Positions 38,738 through 54,304 of a stretch of DNA of 64,000 bases are shown here, one piece after another; the first letter of the stretch is position 1; each line of letters starts with the position of its first letter. Both the position numbers and the translations under genes were made by a program. Under the pieces are notes generated by a model, which was not told the origin of the DNA, ran no database searches, and was given only the letters and a program-made list of their open reading frames with translations. The stretch comes from Pseudomonas paraeruginosa PA7 (GTDB lineage: Bacteria > Pseudomonadota > Gammaproteobacteria > Pseudomonadales > Pseudomonadaceae), in NCBI RefSeq assembly GCF_000017205.1, contig NC_009656.1:5088001-5152000 (forward strand). The letters run 5' to 3'.

Positions 38738-39367
38738 CTAGGCCTGCTCGCGCAATGCCGCGTCGTACCAGGTACGAAACGCAGGCCACTGATAAATGGT
38801 CTCGACATAGGCCCGGGCGGTGTCCGGCAACTCCACGGCATAGCTGCGGAAGCGCGCCGCCACCGGCGCGTAGAACGCATCCGCGAGGCTGGCATGGCCG
38901 AACAGGAACGCACCGTCCTGGCCGAAGCGCCGGCGGCACTCCGCCCACGCCTGGCAGATACGCTGAATATCCTGTCGCGTCGCCTCGGACAATTCCACCA
39001 ATGGCTGCTGGCGGCGCAGGTCCATCGGCAACTCGCCGCGCAAGGCCATGAAGCCACTGTGCATTTCCGCGCAGAGCGCGCGCGCCATCGCCCGCGCCGC
39101 CTCGCCGCGCGGCCACAGGTGGGCCTCGGGGAAACGCTCGGCAAGGTACTCGGCGATGGCCAGGGAGTCCCAGATATCGCCGTCCTCGCTTTTCAACAGG
39201 GGCACCTTGCCGGTCGGCGAATGCCGCAGGATACGTTCTCGGCTATCGGGCCGCCCCAGCGGCACGAGGATTTCATCGAAGGCCGCCCCGCTCATCTGCA
39301 GGGCCAGCCAGCCGCGCAGCGACCAGGACGAATCGTTGCGGTTTCCAATCACGATGGTAAGGGCCAT
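38738..39367 (-). CDS. Glutathione S-transferase family protein
   Basis: This 209-residue cytosolic GST has an N-terminal thioredoxin-like domain (TIVIGNRNDSSWSLRGWLAL, SPTGKVPLLKSEDGDIWDSL, with the cis-Pro and Ser-Leu/Ile-Ala-Ile glutathione contacts) and an alpha-helical C-terminal domain with the N-capping region FGHASLADAFYAPVAARF. The substrate is unknown. It is followed by the Nudix-ThiE gene with a 56-base gap and separated from argJ by 108 bases. Confidence 0.9.
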   Translation of the reverse strand: MALTIVIGNRNDSSWSLRGWLALQMSGAAFDEILVPLGRPDSRERILRHSPTGKVPLLKSEDGDIWDSLAIAEYLAERFPEAHLWPRGEAARAMARALCAEMHSGFMALRGELPMDLRRQQPLVELSEATRQDIQRICQAWAECRRRFGQDGAFLFGHASLADAFYAPVAARFRSYAVELPDTARAYVETIYQWPAFRTWYDAALREQA

Positions 39368-39475
39368 GCGTCTCTCCTTCTCGGTCGTTCCTTCATCCAG
39401 GGGAACTTAAGAGGCGCATGGCCCGATGGCAAATTCCCGATTTTCATCCATCGATGAAGGATCGGAATGCCGGGC

Positions 39476-40693
39476 TCAGGTGCGGTACTCCGCGTTGATC
39501 TTGACGTATTCGTGGGACAGGTCGGTGGTCCAGATGGTCTCGCTGCAGGTGCCGCGTCCCAGTTCGATGCGGATGCCGATCTCGGCCTGGGTCATCACCG
39601 CCGCGCCCTGCTCCTCGGTATAGCTGGCCGCCCGGCCGCCACGGCTGGCGATGCAGACGTCGCCGAGGAATACGTCGATCTTGCTCACGTCCAGATTGGC
39701 CACGCCGGCACGCCCGACCGCGGCGAGGATCCGTCCCCAGTTGGGATCGGAAGCGAACAACGCGGTCTTGATCAGCGGCGAGTGGGCCACCGCATAGCCG
39801 ACATCCAGGCACTCCTGGTGAGTGGCGCCGCCATTGACCTGAACGGTGACGAACTTGGTCGCGCCCTCGCCGTCGCGAACGATGGCCTGGGCCAGTTCCA
39901 TGGACACCTCCAGCACCGCCTGCTTCAGCGCGGCGAAAAGCGCGCCGCTGGCCTGGGTCACTTCCGGCAGCGCCGCGCGACCGGTGGCGATCAGCATGCA
40001 GCAGTCGTTGGTGGAGGTATCGCCGTCGATGGTGATGCGGTTGAAGGACTTGTTCGCGGCGTCGCGCAACAGGTCCTGCAGCACGCCCTGGGCGACCTTG
40101 GCGTCGGTGGCGATGTAACCGAGCATGGTCGCCATGTTCGGCTTGATCATCCCGGCGCCCTTGCTGATCCCGGTCACGGTCACGGTCACGCCGTCGTGGA
40201 CGAACTGGCGGCTGGCGCCCTTGGGCAGGGTATCGGTGGTCATGATCCCCGTGGCAGCTTCGGCCCAATGATCCTCGGCCAGGTCGGCCAGGGCCGCCGG
40301 CAGCGCCGCCTCGATCTTGGCCACCGGCAGAGGTTCGCCGATCACTCCGGTGGAATATGGCAGCACGGAAGTCTCGACGACTCCGGCCAGTTCGGCGAGC
40401 TTGGCACAGGTTTGCGCGGCGGCGGCGAGGCCGGCCTCGCCGGTACCGGCGTTGGCATTGCCGGTATTGGTCAGCAGGTAGCGCACCTCGCCGAGGAAAC
40501 GCTGCTTGGCCAGGGTCACCGGCGCGGCACAGAATGCGTTCAGGGTGAATACCCCGGCCACGCTGGAACCTTCTGCGCAGCGCATGACCACCACGTCTTT
40601 GCGCCCCGGTCGCTTGATGCCGGCCGAAGCGATGCCGAGTTCGAAACCGGGGACCGGGTGCAGGGTGGACAGGGGGCCAAGACCGACAGCCAT
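39476..40693 (-). CDS. argJ: ArgJ, ornithine acetyltransferase/N-acetylglutamate synthase
   Basis: This enzyme recycles acetyl groups in arginine biosynthesis by moving acetate from N-acetylornithine to glutamate. The 405 residues include [17 protein letters not shown] and the autocleavage region [13 protein letters not shown], where the Thr becomes the new N-terminal nucleophile of the beta chain. Also present are [16 protein letters not shown] and the C-terminal [17 protein letters not shown] 40693 starts [16 protein letters not shown]. It lies downstream of secA on the same strand with a hairpin between them. Confidence 0.95.
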   Translation of the reverse strand: MAVGLGPLSTLHPVPGFELGIASAGIKRPGRKDVVVMRCAEGSSVAGVFTLNAFCAAPVTLAKQRFLGEVRYLLTNTGNANAGTGEAGLAAAAQTCAKLAELAGVVETSVLPYSTGVIGEPLPVAKIEAALPAALADLAEDHWAEAATGIMTTDTLPKGASRQFVHDGVTVTVTGISKGAGMIKPNMATMLGYIATDAKVAQGVLQDLLRDAANKSFNRITIDGDTSTNDCCMLIATGRAALPEVTQASGALFAALKQAVLEVSMELAQAIVRDGEGATKFVTVQVNGGATHQECLDVGYAVAHSPLIKTALFASDPNWGRILAAVGRAGVANLDVSKIDVFLGDVCIASRGGRAASYTEEQGAAVMTQAEIGIRIELGRGTCSETIWTTDLSHEYVKINAEYRT

Positions 40694-40787
40694 GGGAACG
40701 CGCTCCTTTACCAAACAGTGGACTCGATGCCGTCTGCGACGGCGTGACGGAAAACGCATCGGCGCCGGACTGGCGCCAATTCGAACA

Positions 40788-40820
40788 AACGCCGCGAGCG
40801 GCAGGACCGGTCGCGGCGTT
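40788..40820 (-). terminator. Candidate terminator hairpin after secA
   Basis: On the minus strand AACGCCGCG pairs perfectly with CGCGGCGTT around a 15-base loop, followed by TGTTCGAATT. The T-run is weak, so it may be only partial. Confidence 0.45.
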
Positions 40821-40839
40821 GGTGAACCAGGCGGGAAGC

Positions 40840-43590
<2,751 letters not shown>

Positions 43591-43723
43591 ATCGACTTGG
43601 TCATCCACACGTGGGGAATGGAAGGCTCACCCTTCCGGCGGCCCGTGCCGATCAACGGCATGAAAGGGAACATTCTACCCGGAAACGGGTATGAGAAAAG
43701 TACAGCAGATCAATGCGCGCCGC

Positions 43724-44647
43724 TCACTCGGAAACAGACGCGCGCGCGATGAAGCTTTGCGGATTCATTACCCGGCCATCCTTCATCACCTCGAAATGTA
43801 CGTGGTAACCGGTGGAGCGTCCGGTGCTGCCGACCTTGGCCAGGACCTGGCCTCGCTTGACCAGGTCGCCGACCTCGACCAGGTTCTTCTGGTTGTGCGC
43901 ATAGAGCGTGGTATAGCCATCGGCATGACCGACCTCCACCACGTTGCCGTAGCCGTTCTTGCGCCCGGACCAGGTCACCACGCCGGCCGCCACGGCCACC
44001 ACGTCGCTGCCCGCCGGCGCGGCGAAGTCGATGCCCTTGTGCAGGCTCAGGCGCCCGCTCACCGGATTGACCCGGCGCCCGAACGGCGAGGAGATGTAGC
44101 CCTGGCGCACCGGCTGGCCGGCCAGGTAGGTCGACTGGCTGATGTGCTTGTCGGCGAGCAGTTGCTCGAGTACCTCGAGCTGCTGCTCGCGGGTATCCAG
44201 GCGTGCCGCCAGTTCGTCCAGCGTCGCCATGAACGACGGCGGGGCATAGGCGTTGCCCTCCAGCGGTTCATCGACGCCGCCCTGGCCGACGCCCAGGGAG
44301 AAGTCGAACTCTTCGGGGTCGACGTCGGCCAGTTCGGTAAGGCGCTCCCCCAGGGCATCCAGCCGCACCAGGCGTGCCTGCAGCTCACCTAGATGCACGC
44401 TCAGCGCGTCCATCTGCCGCTGCGCATCCTCGCGCGCGCTGCTGATCTCGTCGCTCTGCGCCTGCAGAGCGGCATCGACCTCGGTACCCACCGCCGGCGC
44501 CGGCGCGCGGAACAGCCAGGCGCCCATGAAGCCCCCCGCCAACAGGCTGGCGCCGACCACGCAGGCCCCCGCCAGCATCAGCAGCCGCGGCTGCAGATGG
44601 ACGGAGCGAGCGGCCCCATGACGCCGGCTCAGAAAAATGATGTGCAT
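43724..44647 (-). CDS. M23 (LytM) family peptidase with membrane anchor
   Basis: This 307-residue protein has a single TM anchor (about 22-46), a periplasmic coiled coil (EVDAALQAQSDEISSAREDA onward) and a C-terminal M23 domain. Zn ligands look intact: HKGIDFAAP (HxxxD) and GYHVHFEV (HxH), with GRRVNPVSG upstream. Such proteins hydrolyse peptidoglycan peptides or act as septal regulators. It is upstream of secA on the same strand and divergent from dciA. An active enzyme is inferred from the motifs. Confidence 0.9.
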   Translation of the reverse strand: MHIIFLSRRHGAARSVHLQPRLLMLAGACVVGASLLAGGFMGAWLFRAPAPAVGTEVDAALQAQSDEISSAREDAQRQMDALSVHLGELQARLVRLDALGERLTELADVDPEEFDFSLGVGQGGVDEPLEGNAYAPPSFMATLDELAARLDTREQQLEVLEQLLADKHISQSTYLAGQPVRQGYISSPFGRRVNPVSGRLSLHKGIDFAAPAGSDVVAVAAGVVTWSGRKNGYGNVVEVGHADGYTTLYAHNQKNLVEVGDLVKRGQVLAKVGSTGRSTGYHVHFEVMKDGRVMNPQSFIARASVSE

Positions 44648-44727
44648 GACTTATCCTTCATACGGGCCGGCAGTAGCGAAACGCTTTCTGCTACCATTCC
44701 GACTCAGTAACCCCCAGGCTTCCCGCC

Positions 44728-45189
44728 ATGTCTTTTCGTCCCTTGCCCGCCCAGGCCTCGACCCAGTTGCTGCGCCAGGCCAAGCCGCTGCAGATGCTGT
44801 TCGCCGAGGCCCAGCGCATCTGCCGCCTGCAACAGCTGCTGGAAAGCCAGCTGCAACCGGCGGCACGTCCGTACTGTCACGTGGCCTCGTGGCGCGGCGG
44901 TTGCCTGCTGCTGATCGTCACCGACGGACACTGGGCCACACGCCTGCGCTACCAGCAACGGCGCCTGCAGCGACAGCTGCAGGGTTTCGAAGAATTCGCG
45001 AACTTAGCGAAAATCCTTTTCAAGGTGCAACCCACCACGTCCACACAACGTGCGGCGCGTCGCAGCTTGACCCTCTCCAGCGTGGCCGCGGAAAACCTAC
45101 GCGGCTCCGCCGACATCGTCGCCAACCCGCGTCTCAGGGAAGCGCTCGAACGACTGGCAAGCCGCGCCGAGAAAAGCCGGCAAGAATAA
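44728..45189 (+). CDS. dciA: DciA replicative helicase loader (DUF721)
   Basis: This 153-residue DUF721 protein loads the DnaB helicase in bacteria that lack DnaC/DnaI-type loaders; the Pseudomonas protein has been studied experimentally. The conserved part is the KH-like N-terminal domain (QLLRQAKPLQMLFAEAQRI, HVASWRGGCLLLIVTDGHWATRLRYQ); the basic C-terminal region is poorly ordered-looking (RRSLTLSS, RLASRAEKSRQ). It sits divergent from the M23 gene and convergent with lpxC. Confidence 0.9.
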   Translation: MSFRPLPAQASTQLLRQAKPLQMLFAEAQRICRLQQLLESQLQPAARPYCHVASWRGGCLLLIVTDGHWATRLRYQQRRLQRQLQGFEEFANLAKILFKVQPTTSTQRAARRSLTLSSVAAENLRGSADIVANPRLREALERLASRAEKSRQE

Positions 45190-45204
45190 ATCCTGAAATA
45201 AAAA

Positions 45205-45226
45205 GAGGCCACCCTGAGGTGGCCTC
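45205..45226 (-). terminator. Terminator of lpxC / end of the dcw cluster
   Basis: GAGGCCACC pairs with GGTGGCCTC around a CTGA loop. On the minus strand it is followed by TTTTTATTT, so it mainly ends transcription from lpxC; the plus side lacks a good T-run. Confidence 0.88.
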
Positions 45227-45249
45227 CAAAGATGGAAAGGAGAGATTTC

Positions 45250-46173
<924 letters not shown>

Positions 46174-46273
46174 TTAAGCGCTGACTGCGAACTGTTTTCA
46201 ACAATGGCCGGCGATGATAGCAGAACCGGCCTTTGCTGAACACCAATCACGTCTCTACTCCTGATTAATAACT

Positions 46274-47458
46274 TCAATCGGCCTGGCGACGCAGGAACGC
46301 CGGGATATCCAGGTAATCCAGGTCATCCTGCGGGTTCAGCTTGGCCGCGGTCGCCGCGCTGCCGTGAGACTGGTTGCGCATCACGGTCGGACGGTCGAGG
46401 TCGCGGTAGTTCACCGACTGCTGCTCGCGCTGGGCCGGGGCGGCTGCCTGGGCGGCACTGGCCTGCACGGTGTTGTCGACGACCTTGACCGGCTTCTCCA
46501 GGCGCGCACCCAGGCCGGTGGCGACCACGGTGACGTGCAGCTCATCGCGCATGTCCGCGTCGATCACGGTGCCCACCTTCACGGTGGCGTGCTCGGATGC
46601 GAACTGTTCGATGATGTTGCCGACGTCGGAGTACTCGCCCAGGGACAGGTCCGGACCCGCGGTGATGTTCACCAGGATGCCGCGCGCGCCCTGCAGGTTG
46701 ACGTCTTCCAGCAGCGGGTTGCGGATCGCCGCCTCGGTGGCCTCGCGGGCACGGTTCGGACCGCTGGCGCAGCCGGTGCCCATCATCGCCATGCCCATCT
46801 CGCTCATGACGGTCTTCACGTCGGCGAAGTCGACGTTGATCATGCCCGGACGCTTGATGATGTCGGAGATCCCGCGCACGGCGCCGGCCAGCACGTCGTC
46901 GGCCTTGGCGAAGGCAGCCAGCAGGCTGGCGTCCTTGCCGAGGATGGTCAGCAGCTTCTCGTTCGGGATGGTGATCAGCGAATCGACGCTCTCGGCCAGG
47001 GCACGGATGCCCTCGTCGGCGATCTGCATGCGCTTGCGACCTTCGAACGGGAACGGGCGGGTCACCACCGCGACGGTGAGGATGCCCATCTCCTTGGCCA
47101 CTTCGGCGATGATCGGCGCCGCACCGGTACCGGTACCGCCACCCATGCCGGTGGTGATGAAGACCATGTCGGCGCCTTCCAGCACTTCGGAAATTCGCTC
47201 ACGATCTTCCAGCGCCGCCTGACGACCGACTTCCGGATTGGCGCCGGCACCCAGCCCCTTGGTGACGCCCGGGCCGAGTTGCAGAACGGTGCGCGCCGCG
47301 ATGTTCTTCAGCGCTTGTGCGTCGGTGTTGGCGCAGATGAACTCGACGCCCTCGACGTTGTTCTTGGCCATGTGATTGACGGCGTTGCCGCCACCACCAC
47401 CTACACCGATCACTTTTATGACGGCGGTTTGTGCGATGTTATCGACCAGTTCAAACAT
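46274..47458 (-). CDS. ftsZ: FtsZ cell division GTPase
   Basis: FtsZ polymerises into the division ring. The 394 residues include the tubulin signature GGGTGTGAAP (about 107-116), the N-terminal VIGVGGGGGNAVNHM and the T7 loop VDFADVKTVM. The flexible linker ends in the conserved tail DDLDYLDIPAFLRRQAD, which binds FtsA and ZipA. ATG 47458 is conserved. It lies 50 bases after ftsA on the same strand. Confidence 0.98.
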   Translation of the reverse strand: MFELVDNIAQTAVIKVIGVGGGGGNAVNHMAKNNVEGVEFICANTDAQALKNIAARTVLQLGPGVTKGLGAGANPEVGRQAALEDRERISEVLEGADMVFITTGMGGGTGTGAAPIIAEVAKEMGILTVAVVTRPFPFEGRKRMQIADEGIRALAESVDSLITIPNEKLLTILGKDASLLAAFAKADDVLAGAVRGISDIIKRPGMINVDFADVKTVMSEMGMAMMGTGCASGPNRAREATEAAIRNPLLEDVNLQGARGILVNITAGPDLSLGEYSDVGNIIEQFASEHATVKVGTVIDADMRDELHVTVVATGLGARLEKPVKVVDNTVQASAAQAAAPAQREQQSVNYRDLDRPTVMRNQSHGSAATAAKLNPQDDLDYLDIPAFLRRQAD

Positions 47459-47508
47459 TTCCCCTCTCCTTCCTTTCTAGTTTTGTCGCCTGCTGTTACC
47501 GCGTTGAA

Positions 47509-48762
47509 TCAGAAATTGCCCTGGACCCAGCGTTTGAGCCGCTCCAGGACAGGTGCCTTGGGTTCGTCGCTGCTGTAGCTGCTGCCTGAAACGGACATCG
47601 ACATGCCATCGGACTGCTTCTGCAGTCCGTACATCAGCAGGCCGACGCCCGTCGAATAGATCGGGTTGCGCACCACGTCGGTGAGGCCCTTCACGCTATA
47701 CGGCACGCCGAGGCGTACCGGCATGTGGAAGATTTCCTCGGCCAGCTCGACCGCGCCTTCCATCTTCGAGGTGCCGCCGGTGAGGACGATCCCTGCCGGG
47801 ATCAGGTCCTCGTAGCCGCTGCGGCGCAGCTCGGCCTGGACCAGGGTGAACAGCTCGTCGTAACGAGGCTCGACCACTTCGGCCAGGGCCTGGCGCGACA
47901 GTTCGCGCGGCGGCCGGTCGCCGACGCTGGGCACCTTGATGGTCTCGCCGGCACCGGCCAGCTTGGCCAGGGCGCAGGCGTAGCGGATCTTGATCTCTTC
48001 CGCGTACTGGGTCGGCGTGCGCAGGGCCATGGCGATATCGTTGGTGACCTGGTCGCCTGCGATCGGGATCACCGCGGTATGGCGGATCGCGCCTTCGGTG
48101 AAGATGGCGATGTCGGTGGTGCCGCCGCCGATGTCCACCAGGCACACGCCCAGTTCCTTCTCGTCCTCGGTCAGCACCGAATAGGCAGAGGCCAATTGCT
48201 CGAGGATGATGTCGTCGACCTCCAGGCCGCAGCGGCGCACGCACTTCTCGATGTTCTGCGAGGCATTCACCGCGCAGGTCACCACGTGCACCTTGGCTTC
48301 CAGGCGCACGCCGGACATGCCCAGCGGCTCGCGCACGCCTTCCTGGTTATCGATCACGTAGTCCTGGGCCAGGGTATGCAGCACCCGCTGGTCCGCCGGG
48401 ATCGCCACCGCCTGGGCGGCGTCCAGGACACGCTCGATGTCCGCCGGGTTCACCTCGCGGTCGCGGATCGCCACGATGCCGTGGGAGTTCAGGCTGCGGA
48501 TGTGGTTGCCGGCGATGCCGACGAACGCCGAGTGGATACGGCAACCGGCCATCTGCTGGGCCTCGTCGATGGCGCGCTGGATCGACTGCACGGTGGACTC
48601 GATGTTCACCACCACGCCCTTCTTCAGGCCGCGGGACGGATGAGTGCCGATGCCGACGACTTCCAACTGGCCATCGGCCGTCACCTCGCCCACCAGCGCC
48701 ACCACTTTGGAGGTACCGATGTCCAGGCCGACGATCATCTTGCCGCTCTGCACGCTTGCCAT
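47509..48762 (-). CDS. ftsA: FtsA, actin-like division protein
   Basis: FtsA anchors FtsZ to the membrane and recruits later division proteins. The 417 residues show actin/Hsp70 landmarks: IVGLDIGTSKVVALVGEV (phosphate 1), VCLVDIGGGTTDIAIF (phosphate 2) and IVLTGGTSKMEG. The C-terminal amphipathic helix VLERLKRWVQGNF targets the membrane. ATG 48762 was chosen for the conserved MASVQSGKMIVGLD. It lies 21 bases downstream of ftsQ. Confidence 0.98.
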   Translation of the reverse strand: MASVQSGKMIVGLDIGTSKVVALVGEVTADGQLEVVGIGTHPSRGLKKGVVVNIESTVQSIQRAIDEAQQMAGCRIHSAFVGIAGNHIRSLNSHGIVAIRDREVNPADIERVLDAAQAVAIPADQRVLHTLAQDYVIDNQEGVREPLGMSGVRLEAKVHVVTCAVNASQNIEKCVRRCGLEVDDIILEQLASAYSVLTEDEKELGVCLVDIGGGTTDIAIFTEGAIRHTAVIPIAGDQVTNDIAMALRTPTQYAEEIKIRYACALAKLAGAGETIKVPSVGDRPPRELSRQALAEVVEPRYDELFTLVQAELRRSGYEDLIPAGIVLTGGTSKMEGAVELAEEIFHMPVRLGVPYSVKGLTDVVRNPIYSTGVGLLMYGLQKQSDGMSMSVSGSSYSSDEPKAPVLERLKRWVQGNF

Positions 48763-48783
48763 GGTTATTACTGTCTCCTCAAC

Positions 48784-49647
48784 TCACTGCACGGCGCTGG
48801 CCGTGGCCACCGACGTGGGCGTGACCGGCTCGCGCCACGCAACGGCCAGGCCGTTGGGGTAACGCAGGTCGATCCGCGCAATGTTCGAAATCTGATCTTT
48901 GAGTGCCTTGTCGTAGATGCTTACGAAGCGGCGAATCTTGTCTACCACGTGGTCGCGCCCGATCTGGATCTCGACGCCCTGGGCCGTGGTCAGCGCCCAG
49001 CCACCGCGATCGCTCATTTCCAGGCGGGCGATGGAGAACCCGAGGGGACGCAGCAGCTGGCTGAGCAACTGGTATTGCTGCATCACCTGTTGTTGCGCCC
49101 GCTGTGGACCATGCAAGCGGGGCAGATGTTCATAATTCGCCAGCTCTTTTGGCGTGAAGGCCTGTCCCTGGTTGTTCAGCAGCGCCTCGTCACCCCAGCG
49201 GGCGATCGGCAACTGCTCGTCCAGGCGGATCACCACCTGGTCCGGCCACACCCGGCGCACCTCGGCGTGGGCGATCCAGGGCATCTGCTCCAGTTGCCCG
49301 CGCATGCCCGCCAGGTCGATGGTGAAGAAGCTCGCCGCCAGGTACGGGGAGATCCGCTGCTGCACCGCGTGCTGGCTGATGTAGCTGAGGTCGCCCTCGA
49401 CGCTGACCTTGGCGATCGGCCGGTCGGCGTACGGCAGGATGTACTCGGCGCCGCGATAGGCGCCATAGCCGAGGATCGCCAGCAACAGCGGCCAGGCCAG
49501 GTACTTGAGGAAGCTGAAGTCGGCTTTGGGCAGGCGCACGCTCAGCGGTTCCTTGGCCACCAGACGGCTGGCACCGCGCGGCATCGGCTTGCGCGGAGCG
49601 CGGCCGAGTCCACCGGGTTGCTGATGACGGAGCAGTACGCCGTTCAT
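48784..49647 (-). CDS. ftsQ: FtsQ, bitopic divisome protein
   Basis: This 287-residue protein has a cytoplasmic tail with basic residues, one TM helix (about 47-65, [18 protein letters not shown]), then POTRA ([20 protein letters not shown]) and beta domains. FtsQ links FtsB/FtsL to the rest of the divisome. ATG 49647 lies 3 bases after the ddlB stop, suggesting coupling. Confidence 0.97.
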   Translation of the reverse strand: MNGVLLRHQQPGGLGRAPRKPMPRGASRLVAKEPLSVRLPKADFSFLKYLAWPLLLAILGYGAYRGAEYILPYADRPIAKVSVEGDLSYISQHAVQQRISPYLAASFFTIDLAGMRGQLEQMPWIAHAEVRRVWPDQVVIRLDEQLPIARWGDEALLNNQGQAFTPKELANYEHLPRLHGPQRAQQQVMQQYQLLSQLLRPLGFSIARLEMSDRGGWALTTAQGVEIQIGRDHVVDKIRRFVSIYDKALKDQISNIARIDLRYPNGLAVAWREPVTPTSVATASAVQ

Positions 49648-49650
49648 GGC

Positions 49651-52041
<2,391 letters not shown>

Positions 52042-52049
<8 letters not shown>

Positions 52050-53115
52050 GGGCCACCTCCAGGCAGGCATCGACCACCGTCCGGGTAGCCTCGGGTTTCG
52101 CCAGGCTGCGTGCCTGGTCTGCCATGGAGCGCAGGGTTTCGGGATGCATCAGGACCTCGGACAGCTGCGCGGCCAGTTCGGCCGCGCCGGTAGACTTTTG
52201 CGGCAGCAGGCGGCCGGCGCCGCTGCGAACCAGGAATTCGGCGTTGCGGGTCTGGTGGTCGTCGATCGCATGGGGCAACGGCACCAGGAAAGCGGGGAGT
52301 CCCGCGGCGGCCAGCTCGCTGACGGTCAGCGCGCCGGCGCGGCAGATCACCAGGTCGGCCCAGGCATAGGCCGCGGCCATGTCGCTGATGAAGGGCGCGA
52401 CGTCCGCTTCGACCGCCACTGTGCGATAACGCTCGGCGGTAATCTCGGCATGCTGACGACCGGCCTGATGGCGGATTGCCGGACGGATTTCCAGCGGCAC
52501 CTGCGCCAGGGCCTCTGGCAACAGCTTGTTCAGCGGTTCCGCGCCAAGGCTGCCGCCGAGCACCAGCAGATTGACCCGACGGCCGGTCAGCGGCGCGCGG
52601 GCGTGCGCGTCGAGGAACAGCTCGCCGCGCACCGGATTGCCGGTGGTCAGACGCTTGTCACTGGCCGGGAAGGTATCCGGGAATGCCTCGCAGACGCGCC
52701 TGGCGATCGGCGCCAGGCTGCGGTTGGCGGTGCCGGCCACGGCGTTCTGCTCGTGGATCACCAGCGGCACGCCGTTGAGGCGCGCAGCCAGGCCGCCCGG
52801 GCCGGTGACATAGCCACCCAGGCCGAGCACGCAGACCGGCCTCAGCTGGCGGATCACCCGCAGCGCCTGGAACAGCGACTTGAGCAGTTCCAGCGGCGCC
52901 TTGACCAGCGACTTCAGGCCCTTGCCGCGCAGCCCGCTGACCTGGATCAGGTGCAACGGCAGGCCGGCCTTGGGTACCAGGTCATTCTCGATGCCGCGCG
53001 GCGTCCCCAGCCAGTGCACGGCATAGCCGCGCGCCTGGAACTCCCGCGCACAGGCCAGCGCCGGGAACACGTGTCCGCCGGTGCCACCCGCCATGATCAG
53101 GACATTACCTTTCAT
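52042..53115 (-). CDS. murG: MurG, lipid II-forming GlcNAc transferase
   Basis: MurG adds GlcNAc to lipid I on the inner face of the cytoplasmic membrane. The 357 residues start with the glycine-rich loop [17 protein letters not shown], then [14 protein letters not shown], and the UDP-binding region [23 protein letters not shown] 53115 ([14 protein letters not shown]) was chosen. It overlaps the ftsW stop by 11 bases. Confidence 0.97.
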
Positions 53116-54304
53116 CGGCAAAGTCCTCTTCGTTGAACTCATATTCCTCGCTACCCAGGTGGGTTCGCCGTTCCCATTCGATGCGCAGCAACATCCCCAG
53201 ACAGGCACAGCAGATCACCAGCGAACTGCCGCCGTAGCTGAGGAACGGCAGGGTCAGGCCCTTGGTCGGCAGCAGGCCGACGTTCACCCCGATGTTGATC
53301 AGGAACTGGCCGATCCAGAGGAAGGCCAGGCCGTAGGCCACGTAGGCGGAGAAGAACTGCTTGGCCTGCTCGGCCCAGATGCCGATGTACAGCGCGCGCA
53401 GGCTGACGAACACGAACAGGGCGACGGTCGCCAGGGCGCCGACGATGCCCAACTCCTCTGCAAGCACGGCGAAGACGAAGTCGGTGTGCGCCTCCGGCAG
53501 GTAGAACTGCTTCTGGATGCTGTTGCCCAGTCCCATGCCCAACCAGCCGCCGCGGCCGAAGGCGATCAGCGCCTGGCTCAACTGATAGCCGGCGCCGAAC
53601 TGGTCGGCCCAGGGGTCGGTGAAGTTGGTCAGGCGTGCCATCCGGTAGGGCTGGGTCTGGATCAGCAGGACCACCGCGCCGACCGCCAGCAGCACCATCA
53701 GGCCGAAGCGGAACAGCCCCACCCCGCCGAGGAACAGCATGGCCGCGGCAGCGCCCATCATTACCACGGTGGCGCCGAAGTCCGGCTCGCGCAGCAGCAG
53801 GCCGGCCATCGGCAGCAACACCACGAAGGGCTTGAAGAAGCCCATCCAGCTTTCCCGGACCTCCTGCTGGCGGCGGATCAGGTAGCCGGCCATGAAGATC
53901 ACCACGCAGACCTTGGCGATCTCCGAAGGCTGGATATTGAACAGGCCGAAGCCGATCCAGCGCATCGAGCCGTTCACCTCGCGGCCGATGCCGGGGGTGA
54001 TCACCAGCACCAGCAGGCCGAAGGCGACCAGCAGTAGCTTCCAGCCCCAACGCTGCCAGGTGGCCATCGGGACCATCATGGTCAGGCCGCAGGAAATCAG
54101 GCCGATCACCAGGTAGATCAGGTGACGGACGGAGAAGTACAGCGGGTTGCCCGACTGCGCCGCCGCCACCTCGGAAGAGGCGGAAGTCACCATAACCAGG
54201 CCGAGGCCGAGCAGCGCCAGGCAACCCGCCAGCAGCGGGAAGTCCAGGTCGATGCCGTGCCGGCTCAACAGCGGCGACGGGAAGGGGCGCAACACCGACA
54301 GCAT
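53105..54304 (-). CDS. ftsW: FtsW, SEDS glycosyltransferase
   Basis: This 399-residue SEDS-family polymerase has about ten TM helices and works with PBP3 (FtsI) at the septum. Markers are PLYFSVRHLIYLVIG, INIGVNVGLLPTKGLTLPF (SEDS signature) and SYGGSSLVICCACLGMLL. ATG 54304 overlaps the murD stop by one base (TGATG); a GTG just upstream is an alternative. Confidence 0.97.
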   Translation of the reverse strand: MLSVLRPFPSPLLSRHGIDLDFPLLAGCLALLGLGLVMVTSASSEVAAAQSGNPLYFSVRHLIYLVIGLISCGLTMMVPMATWQRWGWKLLLVAFGLLVLVITPGIGREVNGSMRWIGFGLFNIQPSEIAKVCVVIFMAGYLIRRQQEVRESWMGFFKPFVVLLPMAGLLLREPDFGATVVMMGAAAAMLFLGGVGLFRFGLMVLLAVGAVVLLIQTQPYRMARLTNFTDPWADQFGAGYQLSQALIAFGRGGWLGMGLGNSIQKQFYLPEAHTDFVFAVLAEELGIVGALATVALFVFVSLRALYIGIWAEQAKQFFSAYVAYGLAFLWIGQFLINIGVNVGLLPTKGLTLPFLSYGGSSLVICCACLGMLLRIEWERRTHLGSEEYEFNEEDFADER